A DNA stretch of 64,000 bases from DATBLE01 sp963791425 (GTDB lineage: Bacteria; Actinomycetota; Thermoleophilia; Gaiellales; Gaiellaceae): assembly GCA_963791425.1 (NCBI GenBank), contig CAWBSE010000008.1, positions 62,001-126,000 of the forward strand, written 5' to 3'. A program made the translations under genes and the position numbers. Positions 52,145 through 59,415 of the stretch are shown here, in pieces. Position 1 is the stretch's first letter. The number at the start of each line of letters is the position of its first letter. Under the pieces are notes generated by a model. That model did not search any database. It saw only the letters and a list, made by a program, of their open reading frames with translations, and was not told where the DNA came from.

Positions 52145-52287
52145 GCCGCGGCGGGAAGATCGTCCAGCTCGTCCTCGAGGACGTCGACGTCCTCCTGGAC
52201 GAGCCGCTTCACGATCCGGTCGATCTCCTGTTCGGAACGACCCTCGCGGACGAGCTGCTCGATCAAGATCAGATACTGGGCAGTCAT
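52141..52287 (-). CDS. Small acidic helical protein, 48 residues
   Basis: Reads MTAQYLILIEQLVREGRSEQ, then EIDRIVKRLVQEDVDVLEDE and LDDLPAAA; predicted as two short helices. ATG at 52287; on the minus strand a TATCTT box lies about 10 bases before the ATG, so the mRNA may be almost leaderless. Codon use is like the neighbours. No family recognised. It fills the space between YceH and the hydrolase gene. Confidence 0.5.
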   Translation of the reverse strand: MTAQYLILIEQLVREGRSEQEIDRIVKRLVQEDVDVLEDELDDLPAAA

Positions 52288-52371
52288 GCTTCAAAAAAGA
52301 TAGCTGCGCCCATGGTGTCCGCTGGGCACCCTTCCGGTAACCAGGTGGACAGCGGTACGCTCCCGGGCACC

Positions 52372-53121
52372 GTGTGTTTCGAGCTCGATTCCTCGCCGCC
52401 CATCCCTCCGATCTCGGGTGCTGCCGTCGAGCACGAGGACCTTACGCTCGAAGCCGCCGACGGCACACGGTTCGCCGCATTCGCTGCCATGCCGGACGAT
52501 CCCGGGGCGACGGGCATCGTCATCCTCCCCGACGTCCGCGGCCTCTACCGCTTCTACGAGGAGCTCGCGCTCCGCTTCGCCGAGCGCGGCTATCCCGCGA
52601 TCGTGTTCGACTACTTCGGCCGCACCGCCGGCATCTCGAAGCGAGACGACGAGTTCCCGTACGTGGATCACGTGGCGCTGACCGACCCGGCGACCGTCCA
52701 GCTCGACGTCGGCGCGTCGGTCGCCTGGCTCCGCGAACGCGGAGTCGCCTCGATCTTCACCGTCGGCTTCTGCTTCGGCGGCCGCAACTCGTGGCTCGCC
52801 ACGGCGGCCGGCCACGGGCTCGCCGGCGCGATCGGCTTCTACGGCAGCCTCGCCGACCGCGGCGACTGGATCGGCCCGATCACGCGAGCAGCCGAGCTGC
52901 AAGGCCCGATCCTCGCCCTGCAGGCCGGCGACGACGCCAACATCACGGCCGAGCAGAACGCCGAGTTCGACGCCGCGCTCACCGCCGCCGGCGTCGAGCA
53001 CGAGATCGTGATCTACGACGGCGCGCCCCACTCTTTCTTCGACCGCAAGCAGGAGGACTACGCGGCCGACTCGGAGGACGGGTGGAACCGCGTCCTCGCC
53101 TTCGTCTCGCGCGGCGCGTGA
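52372..53121 (+). CDS. Dienelactone hydrolase family protein
   Basis: A 249-residue alpha/beta hydrolase: VCFELDSSPPIPPISG at the N terminus, IVILPDVRGLYRFYEELALRF, the Cys nucleophile in TVGFCFGGRNSWL, Asp in LQAGDDANITAEQ and His in YDGAPHSFFDRK, a complete Cys-Asp-His triad. GTG at 52372 gives the usual start; ATG 52312 is in frame but would add 20 unlike residues. The stop overlaps the FkbM gene (GTGA). Confidence 0.86.
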   Translation: MCFELDSSPPIPPISGAAVEHEDLTLEAADGTRFAAFAAMPDDPGATGIVILPDVRGLYRFYEELALRFAERGYPAIVFDYFGRTAGISKRDDEFPYVDHVALTDPATVQLDVGASVAWLRERGVASIFTVGFCFGGRNSWLATAAGHGLAGAIGFYGSLADRGDWIGPITRAAELQGPILALQAGDDANITAEQNAEFDAALTAAGVEHEIVIYDGAPHSFFDRKQEDYAADSEDGWNRVLAFVSRGA

Positions 53122-53921
53122 GCCGGGAGGAGCGGGAACTCCGCGCCGCGTTCCTCGCGGAGGCGGAGACGATGACGCCGTACGTCGCGGTCGAGATCGG
53201 CGACGAGCTGTTCTTCGTCCGCGGGGGCGACCCCGGCGTCGGCAAGCGGCTCTTCGTCGCGCGCTGGCGAAGCGACATGACCGTCATCGCACAGGCGACC
53301 GGCATCCTCGCTACCCACGGCCACGACGTCGCCGGCACGACGTTCGTCGACGTCGGCGCGAACATCGGAACCACGACCGTCCCCGCCCTCCGCCGCCACG
53401 GCTTCGCGGCCGGCGTCGCGCTCGAGCCCTCGCCCGACAACTTCGAGGTGCTCCGCCTCAACCTCGCGGCCAACGACCTGCTCGGCCGCGTCCGCGCCCT
53501 CCAGGTCGCGGTCAGCGACACCCCCGGGGAGTTCACCTTCGACCAGGGCCCGAAGAACACCGGGGGGCATCGCCTCGCCGGCCCGCGCTCGGCGAGCACC
53601 GACCCTCCGGTCACCACGGTCACCCTCGACGGGCTCGGGCTCGACCCCGCCGACGTCGGCCTGGTCTGGATCGACGCCGTCGGTCACGAGGGCAAGGTGC
53701 TCCGCGGCGCGCCGACCCTGCTCGAGGCCGGCGTACCGGTGGTGACCGCCGTCAAGATCGGCTGGCACAAGACGGTCGCGGAGATCGTCGAGTTGCTGTC
53801 GGCCCACTACACGCACGTGGTCGAGCTGCGCGACCCCGGATCGCCGCGGCCGGCGGCCGAGCTCGGCGAGCTCGTCGCATCGCTCGAGCGGTCGAGCGAC
53901 GTGCTCGCCTTCCGCGCCTAG
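53118..53921 (+). CDS. FkbM family methyltransferase
   Basis: A 267-residue protein with the FkbM SAM motif TFVDVGANIGTTTVPALRRH, ALEPSPDNFEVLRLNLAAND, VAVSDTPGEFTF and VWIDAVGHEGKVLRGAPTLLE. FkbM enzymes O-methylate sugars or polyketides; substrate unknown. GTG at 53118. The acidic VWID(A)xGHE motif is complete. Confidence 0.83.
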   Translation: MSREERELRAAFLAEAETMTPYVAVEIGDELFFVRGGDPGVGKRLFVARWRSDMTVIAQATGILATHGHDVAGTTFVDVGANIGTTTVPALRRHGFAAGVALEPSPDNFEVLRLNLAANDLLGRVRALQVAVSDTPGEFTFDQGPKNTGGHRLAGPRSASTDPPVTTVTLDGLGLDPADVGLVWIDAVGHEGKVLRGAPTLLEAGVPVVTAVKIGWHKTVAEIVELLSAHYTHVVELRDPGSPRPAAELGELVASLERSSDVLAFRA

Positions 53922-54270
53922 ACCGTCAGAAACTCGAGCAGCCGGACCTGGTCGTCCGGCCCGATCCGGTCGAACTCGACGCCGACGAGGGCCGGGTCGC
54001 GCCACCAGCGGATCACCGCCCGGCCGGCACGGTGCCGGCCGGAAGTCCGAAGCGCACCTCGAGGCTCGCGACGAACGGTGCGAGCTCCGGCAGCCACAGC
54101 TGCTGGCGGCGCGTCGGCTGTGACAGCGACCAGACCGAGATCGGCACCTCGACGGCGACGCGCTGGTGGACGCGCCGCTCCGTCCGCTCGGGTCGGCCGC
54201 CGAGCTCGACGAGCGCGGGGCTGAGAGCGACGGCGCCTTGGCCGTGTGTGGGGAGCGTGATCAGAGCCAT
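53918..54270 (-). pseudogene. PilZ-domain-like protein, one frameshift as sequenced
   Basis: From ATG at 54270 the frame gives MALITLPTHGQGAVALSP, then RRVHQRVAVEVPISVW (PilZ-like Arg-rich N motif) and LEVRFGLPAGTVPAG. Just after, near 54013-54022, homology moves to another frame: RAVIRWWRDPALVGVEFDRI, the typical PilZ end, to TAG at 53918. Repaired length about 117. PilZ domains bind c-di-GMP; the RxxxR and the D/NxSxxG motif are not clear here, so binding is unproven. The stop overlaps that of FkbM. Confidence 0.55.
54020..54042. repeat. 23-bp GC-rich perfect palindrome inside the PilZ gene
   Basis: CCGGCCGGCAC and its exact reverse complement flank a single G. It has the same one-base-centre design as the palindromes at 2184, 17406 and 26461. 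It abuts the site where the PilZ frame breaks; such a strong hairpin is also a place where sequencing slips. Confidence 0.65.
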
Positions 54271-54369
54271 GGGTGTCTCCGAGCGCGCCGCTTCGCTCGG
54301 GTGACTCATCGGCCCGACCACGGAGCTCAAGATCCCTTGAACTGTTGAGCGCGGTGCTAGAACCCCGGC

Positions 54370-55083
54370 GTGCAGGATCGCCTTCTCGCCTGGTTCGCCG
54401 AGCACGGCCGCAGCCTTCCGTGGCGAGGCACGCGCGACCCGTACGCGATCCTCGTCTCCGAGGTGATGCTCCAGCAGACCCAGGTCTCCCGTGTCGTCCC
54501 GCGGTGGACCGAGTGGCTGGAGCGGTGGCCGACGGTGGAGACGCTCGCGGCAGCCTCGCCGGCCGACGTGATCCGCGCCTGGCAAGGGCTCGGGTACAAC
54601 CGCCGCGGGCTGAACCTGCACCGTGCCGCCCGGGTCGTCGCCGAGCACGGCTGGCCGGACGACCTGACCGAGTTGCCCGGCGTCGGGCCGTACACCGCGG
54701 CGGCGCTCGGCAACTTCGCGTTCGGCCGCCCGGTGCTGCCCGTCGACGTGAACATCGGCCGCGTGCTCGAGCGCTCCGGCGGCGAGTTCGGGCCGGAGGC
54801 CGCGCAGGCGCTGTTCGACCTCGGGGCGACCGTCTGCCTGGCACGTGTGCCGCGCTGCGGCGAGTGCCCACTCGCCGACGCGTGCCCTTCACGCGGACAG
54901 CGCTACGAGCCGGCGCGGAAGCAGGGGCCGTTCGAGGGCTCGTTCCGCCAGCGGCGGGCGCGGCTGCTGCGGCTCGTCGCGGCGGAGCCCCAGCCGGCCG
55001 GGCTCGACCCGGAAGCGCTCGACTCGCTCGTCGCCGACGGCCTGGTGGTCGTGGTGGACTCCCGCGTTACGCTTCCCTCGTGA
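54370..55083 (+). CDS. mutY: A/G-specific adenine glycosylase MutY, short form
   Basis: It removes adenine opposite 8-oxoG. The 237 residues contain WFAEHGRSLPWRGTRDPYAI, the catalytic Glu in EVMLQQTQVSRV, helix-hairpin-helix LTELPGVGPYTAAALGNFA with DVNIGRVLER (catalytic Asp), and the [4Fe-4S] loop CLARVPRCGECPLADACPS. The C-terminal Nudix-like 8-oxoG-recognition domain is absent; typical MutY is about 350 residues. GTG at 54370. Confidence 0.88.
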   Translation: MQDRLLAWFAEHGRSLPWRGTRDPYAILVSEVMLQQTQVSRVVPRWTEWLERWPTVETLAAASPADVIRAWQGLGYNRRGLNLHRAARVVAEHGWPDDLTELPGVGPYTAAALGNFAFGRPVLPVDVNIGRVLERSGGEFGPEAAQALFDLGATVCLARVPRCGECPLADACPSRGQRYEPARKQGPFEGSFRQRRARLLRLVAAEPQPAGLDPEALDSLVADGLVVVVDSRVTLPS

Positions 55084-55328
55084 CCACCCGGTACGACGAG
55101 CTGATCGCCGCGCTGCGCGATGCCGCGCCGCCCGACCGCGCCGCCCCGGCGGACTTCGCCCCGTACCTCGACAAGGTTCGGAACAACGCCTACAGGATCA
55201 CCGACGCCGACGTCGAGGCGCTGAAGGCGGCCGGGCACTCCGAGGACGAGATCTTCGAGCAGACGGTGTCGGCCGCGGTCGGCGCCGGGCTTTCGCGGCT
55301 GCGGGCCGGATTGGAGGCGATGGGATGA
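55080..55328 (+). CDS. Small helical protein upstream of the AhpD-like gene
   Basis: An 82-residue protein: RYDELIAALRDAAPPD, FAPYLDKVRNNAYRITDADV, ALKAAGHSEDEIFEQTVSAA and GAGLSRLRAGLEAMG. The second half resembles the last helices of AhpD/carboxymuconolactone-decarboxylase proteins (SEDEIFEQTVSAAVGAGL). No Cys is present. It overlaps mutY by GTGA and the next gene by ATGA, so it is probably a partner of the AhpD-like protein. Confidence 0.6.
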   Translation: MTTRYDELIAALRDAAPPDRAAPADFAPYLDKVRNNAYRITDADVEALKAAGHSEDEIFEQTVSAAVGAGLSRLRAGLEAMG

Positions 55329-55915
55329 GGCTGGACGTCGTCGACCACGGGCACGAGCCCGCCGAGGCCGCGATCCTCGACCAGATTCGCCAGATGCGCG
55401 GCGTCGAGCCGGTCGGTGTGCTGAAGACGCTCTTCTACCGCCCGGATCTGTTCGGGCGGCCGTTCTCAGCTGCGCTCGACGTCGCGATGCGCGGCCGCAC
55501 CGACTGGTCCGACGGCGAGTGCGAGCTCTTCGCCGGGTTCGTGTCGTCGCTGAACCAGTGCCCCTTCTGAACGAGCTCCCACGGCGCGGTCGCGTCGTAT
55601 GCGCTCGGTGAGGACGTCTGGCGAGGGGTCGAGGCAGACTGGCGGACGGCCCCGATCGACGAGCGGCTCCGCGCGATGCTCGGCTTCCTCGAGACGCTGA
55701 CGCTCCGACCGGAGGAACTCGGCCCGGACGACGCGGCGGCGGTGCGCGCGGCGGGCGTGTCGGACGAGGCGATGGTCGACGCCATCCACATCGCGGCGCT
55801 CTTCAACATGATCACGCGGATGGCCGACTCGCTCGGCTGGGACGTCCCCGAGTGGGACAGCTTCACGGCCCGCGCCGAGTCGATGCTGTCGACCGGCTAC
55901 TCGCTCGATCCCTAG
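55325..55915 (+). CDS. AhpD-like (CMD family) protein with in-frame UGA, probable selenoprotein
   Basis: The frame from ATG 55325 runs to TAG 55915 with one internal TGA at 55568-55570: FVSSLNQCPF-(UGA)-TSSHGAVASYALGE. In AhpD-like proteins this is the CxxC redox motif followed by His, so UGA replaces the second, peroxidatic Cys. Both sides are family-like (MRLDVVDHGHEPAEAAILDQ before; AMVDAIHIAALFNMITRMAD after) and no frame change is needed. A stem-loop with a GGUC loop follows at the distance used by bacterial SECIS elements. CxxU AhpD-like selenoproteins are known. Alternative: a TGC-to-TGA error or mutation. Confidence 0.72.
55581..55598 (+). promoter_or_regulatory. Bacterial SECIS-like stem-loop
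   Basis: ACGGCGC (55581-55587) pairs with GCGTCGT (55592-55598) as seven consecutive pairs including one G-U, around the tetraloop GGTC (55588-55591). The loop begins 17 bases after the UGA; in E. coli fdhF a GGUCU loop begins 18 bases after it. An outer helix CGAGC/GCTCG (55572, 55603) can extend the stem. Confidence 0.6.
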
Positions 55916-56715
55916 AACGCGAGCACCATCTCGTACTGCCGGATCGGCACCTGCGCGCCGGCGGCGTGGAGCACCTTGCCGACGTCTCCCCCGGCCGGGT
56001 AGTTCACCGCGGACACCGGCCCGATCGCGCGGAGCGTCGCGACGATCGCCTTGAGCCCCGTCTCGCCACCGGCGGCCTGGACGAGGCTGACGCCCTGGCC
56101 TCCGGGCCGGTAGATCGCAGCAGCGTCACCGGCAATGAGACCTTGCATCGGCGGATCGCGGTCGACGAGCCGGTCGACGGTGTCCTCGTCACGCTGCCAG
56201 GGCTCCGGCTCCTCCCGGCGTGACTTGATGAGCGTGCGCACGACGTCGAGCGGGGCCTCTTCGGCCACGGTGCCGTCGGTCTCCTCCGGGCCGAGCGAGA
56301 GCACCTCGAGCTCGCGCGTGCGAACGAAGCCGAGCTTCTCGTAGAGGGCGATCGCGGCCGCGTTCTCGACGATCACCTCGAGCAGCATCTCGGTCGCCCC
56401 GGCGGCGCGCGCCTGGTCGAGCAGCCCGAGCGTCAGGAGCTCGCCGATCCCCTCGCGGCGCCTCGGCTGCACCACGCCGACGCCGCCCAGCCACGTGCGC
56501 GTGCCGCGGCGGCCGAGGTTGGCCAGGCCGACCGGAACACCGCCGTCGACCGCGACGAGCGAGCGCTCCAGGTCGAGGTCGAACACGTCGACCATGTACC
56601 CGAACGTCGCCTCGTCGACCGCGAACGGGACGAAGTAGCCCTCGTAGGCGGCCGTGAACAGACCGGCGAGATCGCCGCGGGAGAGGTCGGTCGAGGGCCG
56701 AAGCTCGACGGGCAC
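55912..56715 (-). CDS. Two-domain GNAT acetyltransferase
   Basis: A 267-residue protein. The first domain is a full GNAT: LRPSTDLSRGDLAGLFTAAY, SLVAVDGGVPVGLANLG, the acetyl-CoA loop VGVVQPRRREGIGELLTLGLL, and AIALYEKLGFVRTRELEV. The second half (ETGLKAIVATLRAIGPVSAV, PIRQYEMVLAF) looks like a degenerate second GNAT. GTG at 56715. Its stop shares CTAG with the AhpD-like gene. Confidence 0.78.
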   Translation of the reverse strand: MPVELRPSTDLSRGDLAGLFTAAYEGYFVPFAVDEATFGYMVDVFDLDLERSLVAVDGGVPVGLANLGRRGTRTWLGGVGVVQPRRREGIGELLTLGLLDQARAAGATEMLLEVIVENAAAIALYEKLGFVRTRELEVLSLGPEETDGTVAEEAPLDVVRTLIKSRREEPEPWQRDEDTVDRLVDRDPPMQGLIAGDAAAIYRPGGQGVSLVQAAGGETGLKAIVATLRAIGPVSAVNYPAGGDVGKVLHAAGAQVPIRQYEMVLAF

Positions 56716-56732
56716 CGCAGGATGATGCCCGA

Positions 56733-57657
56733 TCAGCCGACGTGGAAGCGCACCACCTGTGTCCCGCCGGCGACCGGCACCCAGACGTCTCCGAAAGCCG
56801 CCGCGGCCGGGAACGGCTTCGGGCCGACCCTGTAGGTCGCGACGACCGTGTTCCGCACCGGTTCGATCCGGCTGACGGTTCCACTGCCGTTGTTCGGGAC
56901 GAAGACGCTCCCGTCGGCGCCGAACGCGGCGTTGGACGGGACCGAGTCCGACCTTCACGCGGGCGACGACCTTCAGCGTCCCCGGATCGAGCCTGACGGC
57001 GACATCCCCGGCGCTGGAGGTCACCCAGATCGCGGTGTCGCCGACGGCGATCGAGTCGGGCGACTGGAGGCCGACCGGGACCGCCCTCGCCCGGTTCGTC
57101 GCGGGGTCGACGCGATAGATGCTCTTGCCCGCGTGGTTGCCGACCCAGATCGCACCGGCTCCGTAGCGCACCTGGCGCGGCGCGAGGCCGACCTTGATCG
57201 TCGCCGTGATCGCGTTGGTCGCCGGGTCGATGCGGACGACCGTCCCGTTGAACTCGCTCGTCGCCCAGGCGGAGCCCGCTCCGAACTCGACGTCCCAGAG
57301 GCTCGGGCCGACCGGAATGCGCGCGACGACCTTCATCGCAACCGGATCGACGCGCTCGACGTCGCCGTTGCCGTAGCCATCCACCCAGAGCGCGTCGGCA
57401 CCGATCGCCACGCCGCACGGCTGCGGGCCGACCTTGATCCGCCCGGTGACCCGGTTCGTCGCCGGGTCGACGCGCGCGATCGTCGCGTCCCTGAAGTTGC
57501 TCACCCACAGATAGCCGAGCCCGCCGTTCTCGGAGCACGGCGCGCGGCCGGTTGTGATCCTCGCTGCGACCCGGGCAGGCGCGATTCCGGACGCCGCGGC
57601 CGCGGTGCCCGCCACCACGATGGTCAGAATTGACAGCCAGACGATGACTTTCGGCAT
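56733..57657 (-). pseudogene. Secreted YVTN-type beta-propeller protein, one frameshift as sequenced
   Basis: Signal peptide (WLSILTIVVAGTAAAASG), then repeated blades of about 42 residues: LWVSNFRDATIARVDPATNR, LWVDGYGNGDVERVDPVAMK, AWATSEFNGTVVRIDPATNA, IWVGNHAGKSIYRVDPATNR, IWVTSSAGDVAVRLDPGTLK. After VKVGLGP near 56940 an extra base breaks the frame; the next blades (VFVPNNGSGTVSRIEPVRNT) continue in another frame to TGA at 56733. Such propellers are exported binding proteins. It is divergent from a MarR gene with shared operators. Confidence 0.75.
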
Positions 57658-57681
57658 GACTCACCTCCAGTTAGTGCGATG

Positions 57682-57709
57682 TCGTAGCACTATACTACGA
57701 GATCGTAGT
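57682..57709. promoter_or_regulatory. Operator cluster between propeller gene and MarR gene
   Basis: ACTACGA (57694-57700) and TCGTAGT (57703-57709) form a 7-bp inverted repeat with a 2-base spacer; another TCGTAG lies at 57682-57687, pairing with CTACGA. The element overlaps TATACT and the very short MarR leader (its ATG is at 57712), fitting autoregulation and control of the divergent exported protein. Confidence 0.6.
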
Positions 57710-57711
57710 TT

Positions 57712-58206
57712 ATGAGCTCTCCGGCCTCACGGGGACGCAATGTCCTCTTCCGTCTCTTCATCCTCGGACAGCTCGCCGACGACCTGCTCGGCCGCGCGAT
57801 GGCCGGGCAGAAGCTCCTGCCGAACGACTTCGCGGTGCTCAGCGCGATCCGCGCCTTCCAGCCGATCACGCCCTCGCGGCTCGCCGCGTTGCTGGGCATG
57901 CCGCCGACCACCCTGTCGTCGTACCTCCGCCGCCTCGAGGCGAGGCGGTTCGTCAGGCGGAGGTCGAACCCCGACGATGGGCGGTCGTCGCTGCTCGAGC
58001 TGACGAAGACCGGCGACAAGCACACGGTCGCCGCGTTCCCCGCGCTGCAGGGGTCGGTCGCGCGGGTGCACGAGCGGCTCGACTATGCGCCGCGGGAGCT
58101 CGACCTCGCCCTCGACCGGCTCGAGGACACGATGCGGGCGCTGCTCTCTAGACCCGACGAATCAATGCGACGGCCTGGGCCGCGAGCCCGTCGCCGCGCC
58201 CGGTGA
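57712..58206 (+). CDS. MarR-family transcriptional regulator
   Basis: A 164-residue winged-helix protein: LPNDFAVLSAIRAFQPITPSRLAALLGMPPTTL with the recognition helix, RLEARRFVRRRSNPDDGRSSLLELTKTG forming the wing, and a C-terminal dimerisation helix (LDLALDRLEDTMRALLSR). ATG at 57712 lies three bases from the operator. Its 3' end overlaps ispF by 59 bases in antisense, an unusually long overlap. Confidence 0.82.
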   Translation: MSSPASRGRNVLFRLFILGQLADDLLGRAMAGQKLLPNDFAVLSAIRAFQPITPSRLAALLGMPPTTLSSYLRRLEARRFVRRRSNPDDGRSSLLELTKTGDKHTVAAFPALQGSVARVHERLDYAPRELDLALDRLEDTMRALLSRPDESMRRPGPRARRRAR

Positions 58207-58642
58207 AGCCGAGACCGTCGGTGGTGGTCGCGCGGACGGCAACGCGGCCGGCATCCACCCCGAGCGCACCGGCGAGCGCCGCAGCCATCTCGTCGCGGAT
58301 CGGCGCGAGCCGGGGCTCCTGGCCGATGAAGACGCAGTCGGCGTTGACGAGCTCCCAGCCGGCGCCGCGGACGCGCGCGTAGGCGTCTGCGAGCAGGACG
58401 AGCGACGACACGCCCTCGGGCGTGCTGTCGTCCGAGGGGAAGAGCGAGCCGATGTCGCCCATGTTCGCGGCGCCGAGAATCGCGTCGATCAGGGCGTGCG
58501 CGATCACATCGCCGTCGGAATGGCCGGCGAGCCCGCGCGGGCTGTCGATCCTGACGCCGCCGAGGACGAGCGGGACACCGTCCTCGAGCGCGTGCGCGTC
58601 GACGCCGAGCCCGATCCGCATCTCAGTGTCGCTCGTGCTCAT
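58148..58642 (-). CDS. ispF: 2-C-methyl-D-erythritol 2,4-cyclodiphosphate synthase
   Basis: The fifth MEP-pathway enzyme. The 164 residues include the Zn ligands Asp and His in GLGVDAHAL, His in LAGHSDGDVIAHALIDAILG, then GDIGSLFPSDD, and the C-terminal TTTDGLGFTGRGDGLAAQAV. ATG at 58642 overlaps the PHP gene stop (ATGA); ATG 58621 is also possible. Bacterial homologues are usually paired with ispD, which lies just upstream. Confidence 0.93.
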   Translation of the reverse strand: MSTSDTEMRIGLGVDAHALEDGVPLVLGGVRIDSPRGLAGHSDGDVIAHALIDAILGAANMGDIGSLFPSDDSTPEGVSSLVLLADAYARVRGAGWELVNADCVFIGQEPRLAPIRDEMAAALAGALGVDAGRVAVRATTTDGLGFTGRGDGLAAQAVALIRRV

Positions 58643-59415
58643 CCGAGCGGCTCCTGGCGAGGCTCGCGGCTCTCGAAGACGGTCACCGTGTCGTAGCCTG
58701 CCGTACGCGCGAACTCGAGGGCGCGGTCGAAGTCGCGGCCGACGTTCTGCGGGACGTGCGCGTCCGATGCAAGCGTGATCGGGAGGCCTGCCGCCGCGAG
58801 GAACGCCGGGTCGGGATAGAGCTCGCCGACCGGCTTGTGCAGCCCCGCGGTCGAGATCTCCAGCGCGACCCCCTCGAGAACCGGGTACTCGACACGCTCC
58901 GGCCACCGCCGGAAGATCTTCGCCAGGTCGGGATGCGCGAGAACGTCGACGTGCCCGGACGCCGCCAGCTCGGCCAGCGCCTCGAAATACCGCCGCCACA
59001 CGCCTTCGACCGTCTCGACCGCCCACAGTCCGGGCTCCTGGTCGATCGCGAGGCCGTCGATCCAGTGCACCGAGCCGAGGAGATAGTCCCATGGGTACGG
59101 CTCGAGCGCGGCCGCCAACTCGTCCTGCGCCGCCCCGACGTAGTCGACCTCCAGCCCGAGCTTCACCGGCATCCCCTGACGCTTCGCCTCGAGCACGGCC
59201 TCGACGTACGCATCGAGGTCGTAGACGCACCGCTCGGTCTGGTACTCGAGCGTCCAGACCGGCCGGGTCTGCCGGAAGTAGTAGACGTGCTCGGTGAACC
59301 CGATCTCGTCGACGCCACGCGCGGCGGCCGTCTCGAGGAACCGCTCGATCGCCTCGACCGTGTGCGTGACCCGCTCCTCGGGATCGCGCAGATGCATGTG
59401 GTAGTCGACGATCAT
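58639..59415 (-). CDS. PHP-domain phosphatase (histidinol-phosphatase type)
   Basis: A 258-residue PHP protein: metal motif I VDYHMHLRDPEE, EIGFTEHVYYF, GLEVDYVGAAQD, LLGSVHWIDGLAI, DVLAHPDLAKIF, and SDAHVPQNVGRDFD. The usual metal-site His and Asp residues are present. It lies between ispD and ispF with ATGA overlaps both sides, but histidinol phosphatase (HisK) is the closest named activity; a role in isoprenoid synthesis is not known. Confidence 0.82.
   Translation of the reverse strand: MIVDYHMHLRDPEERVTHTVEAIERFLETAAARGVDEIGFTEHVYYFRQTRPVWTLEYQTERCVYDLDAYVEAVLEAKRQGMPVKLGLEVDYVGAAQDELAAALEPYPWDYLLGSVHWIDGLAIDQEPGLWAVETVEGVWRRYFEALAELAASGHVDVLAHPDLAKIFRRWPERVEYPVLEGVALEISTAGLHKPVGELYPDPAFLAAAGLPITLASDAHVPQNVGRDFDRALEFARTAGYDTVTVFESREPRQEPLG

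Noticed and set aside
54012..54016. TGA in the PilZ gene as a second selenocysteine codon
   Set aside because: Sequence after the TGA matches PilZ only in another frame, so it is a frame break, not recoding; no SECIS-like loop was noticed.
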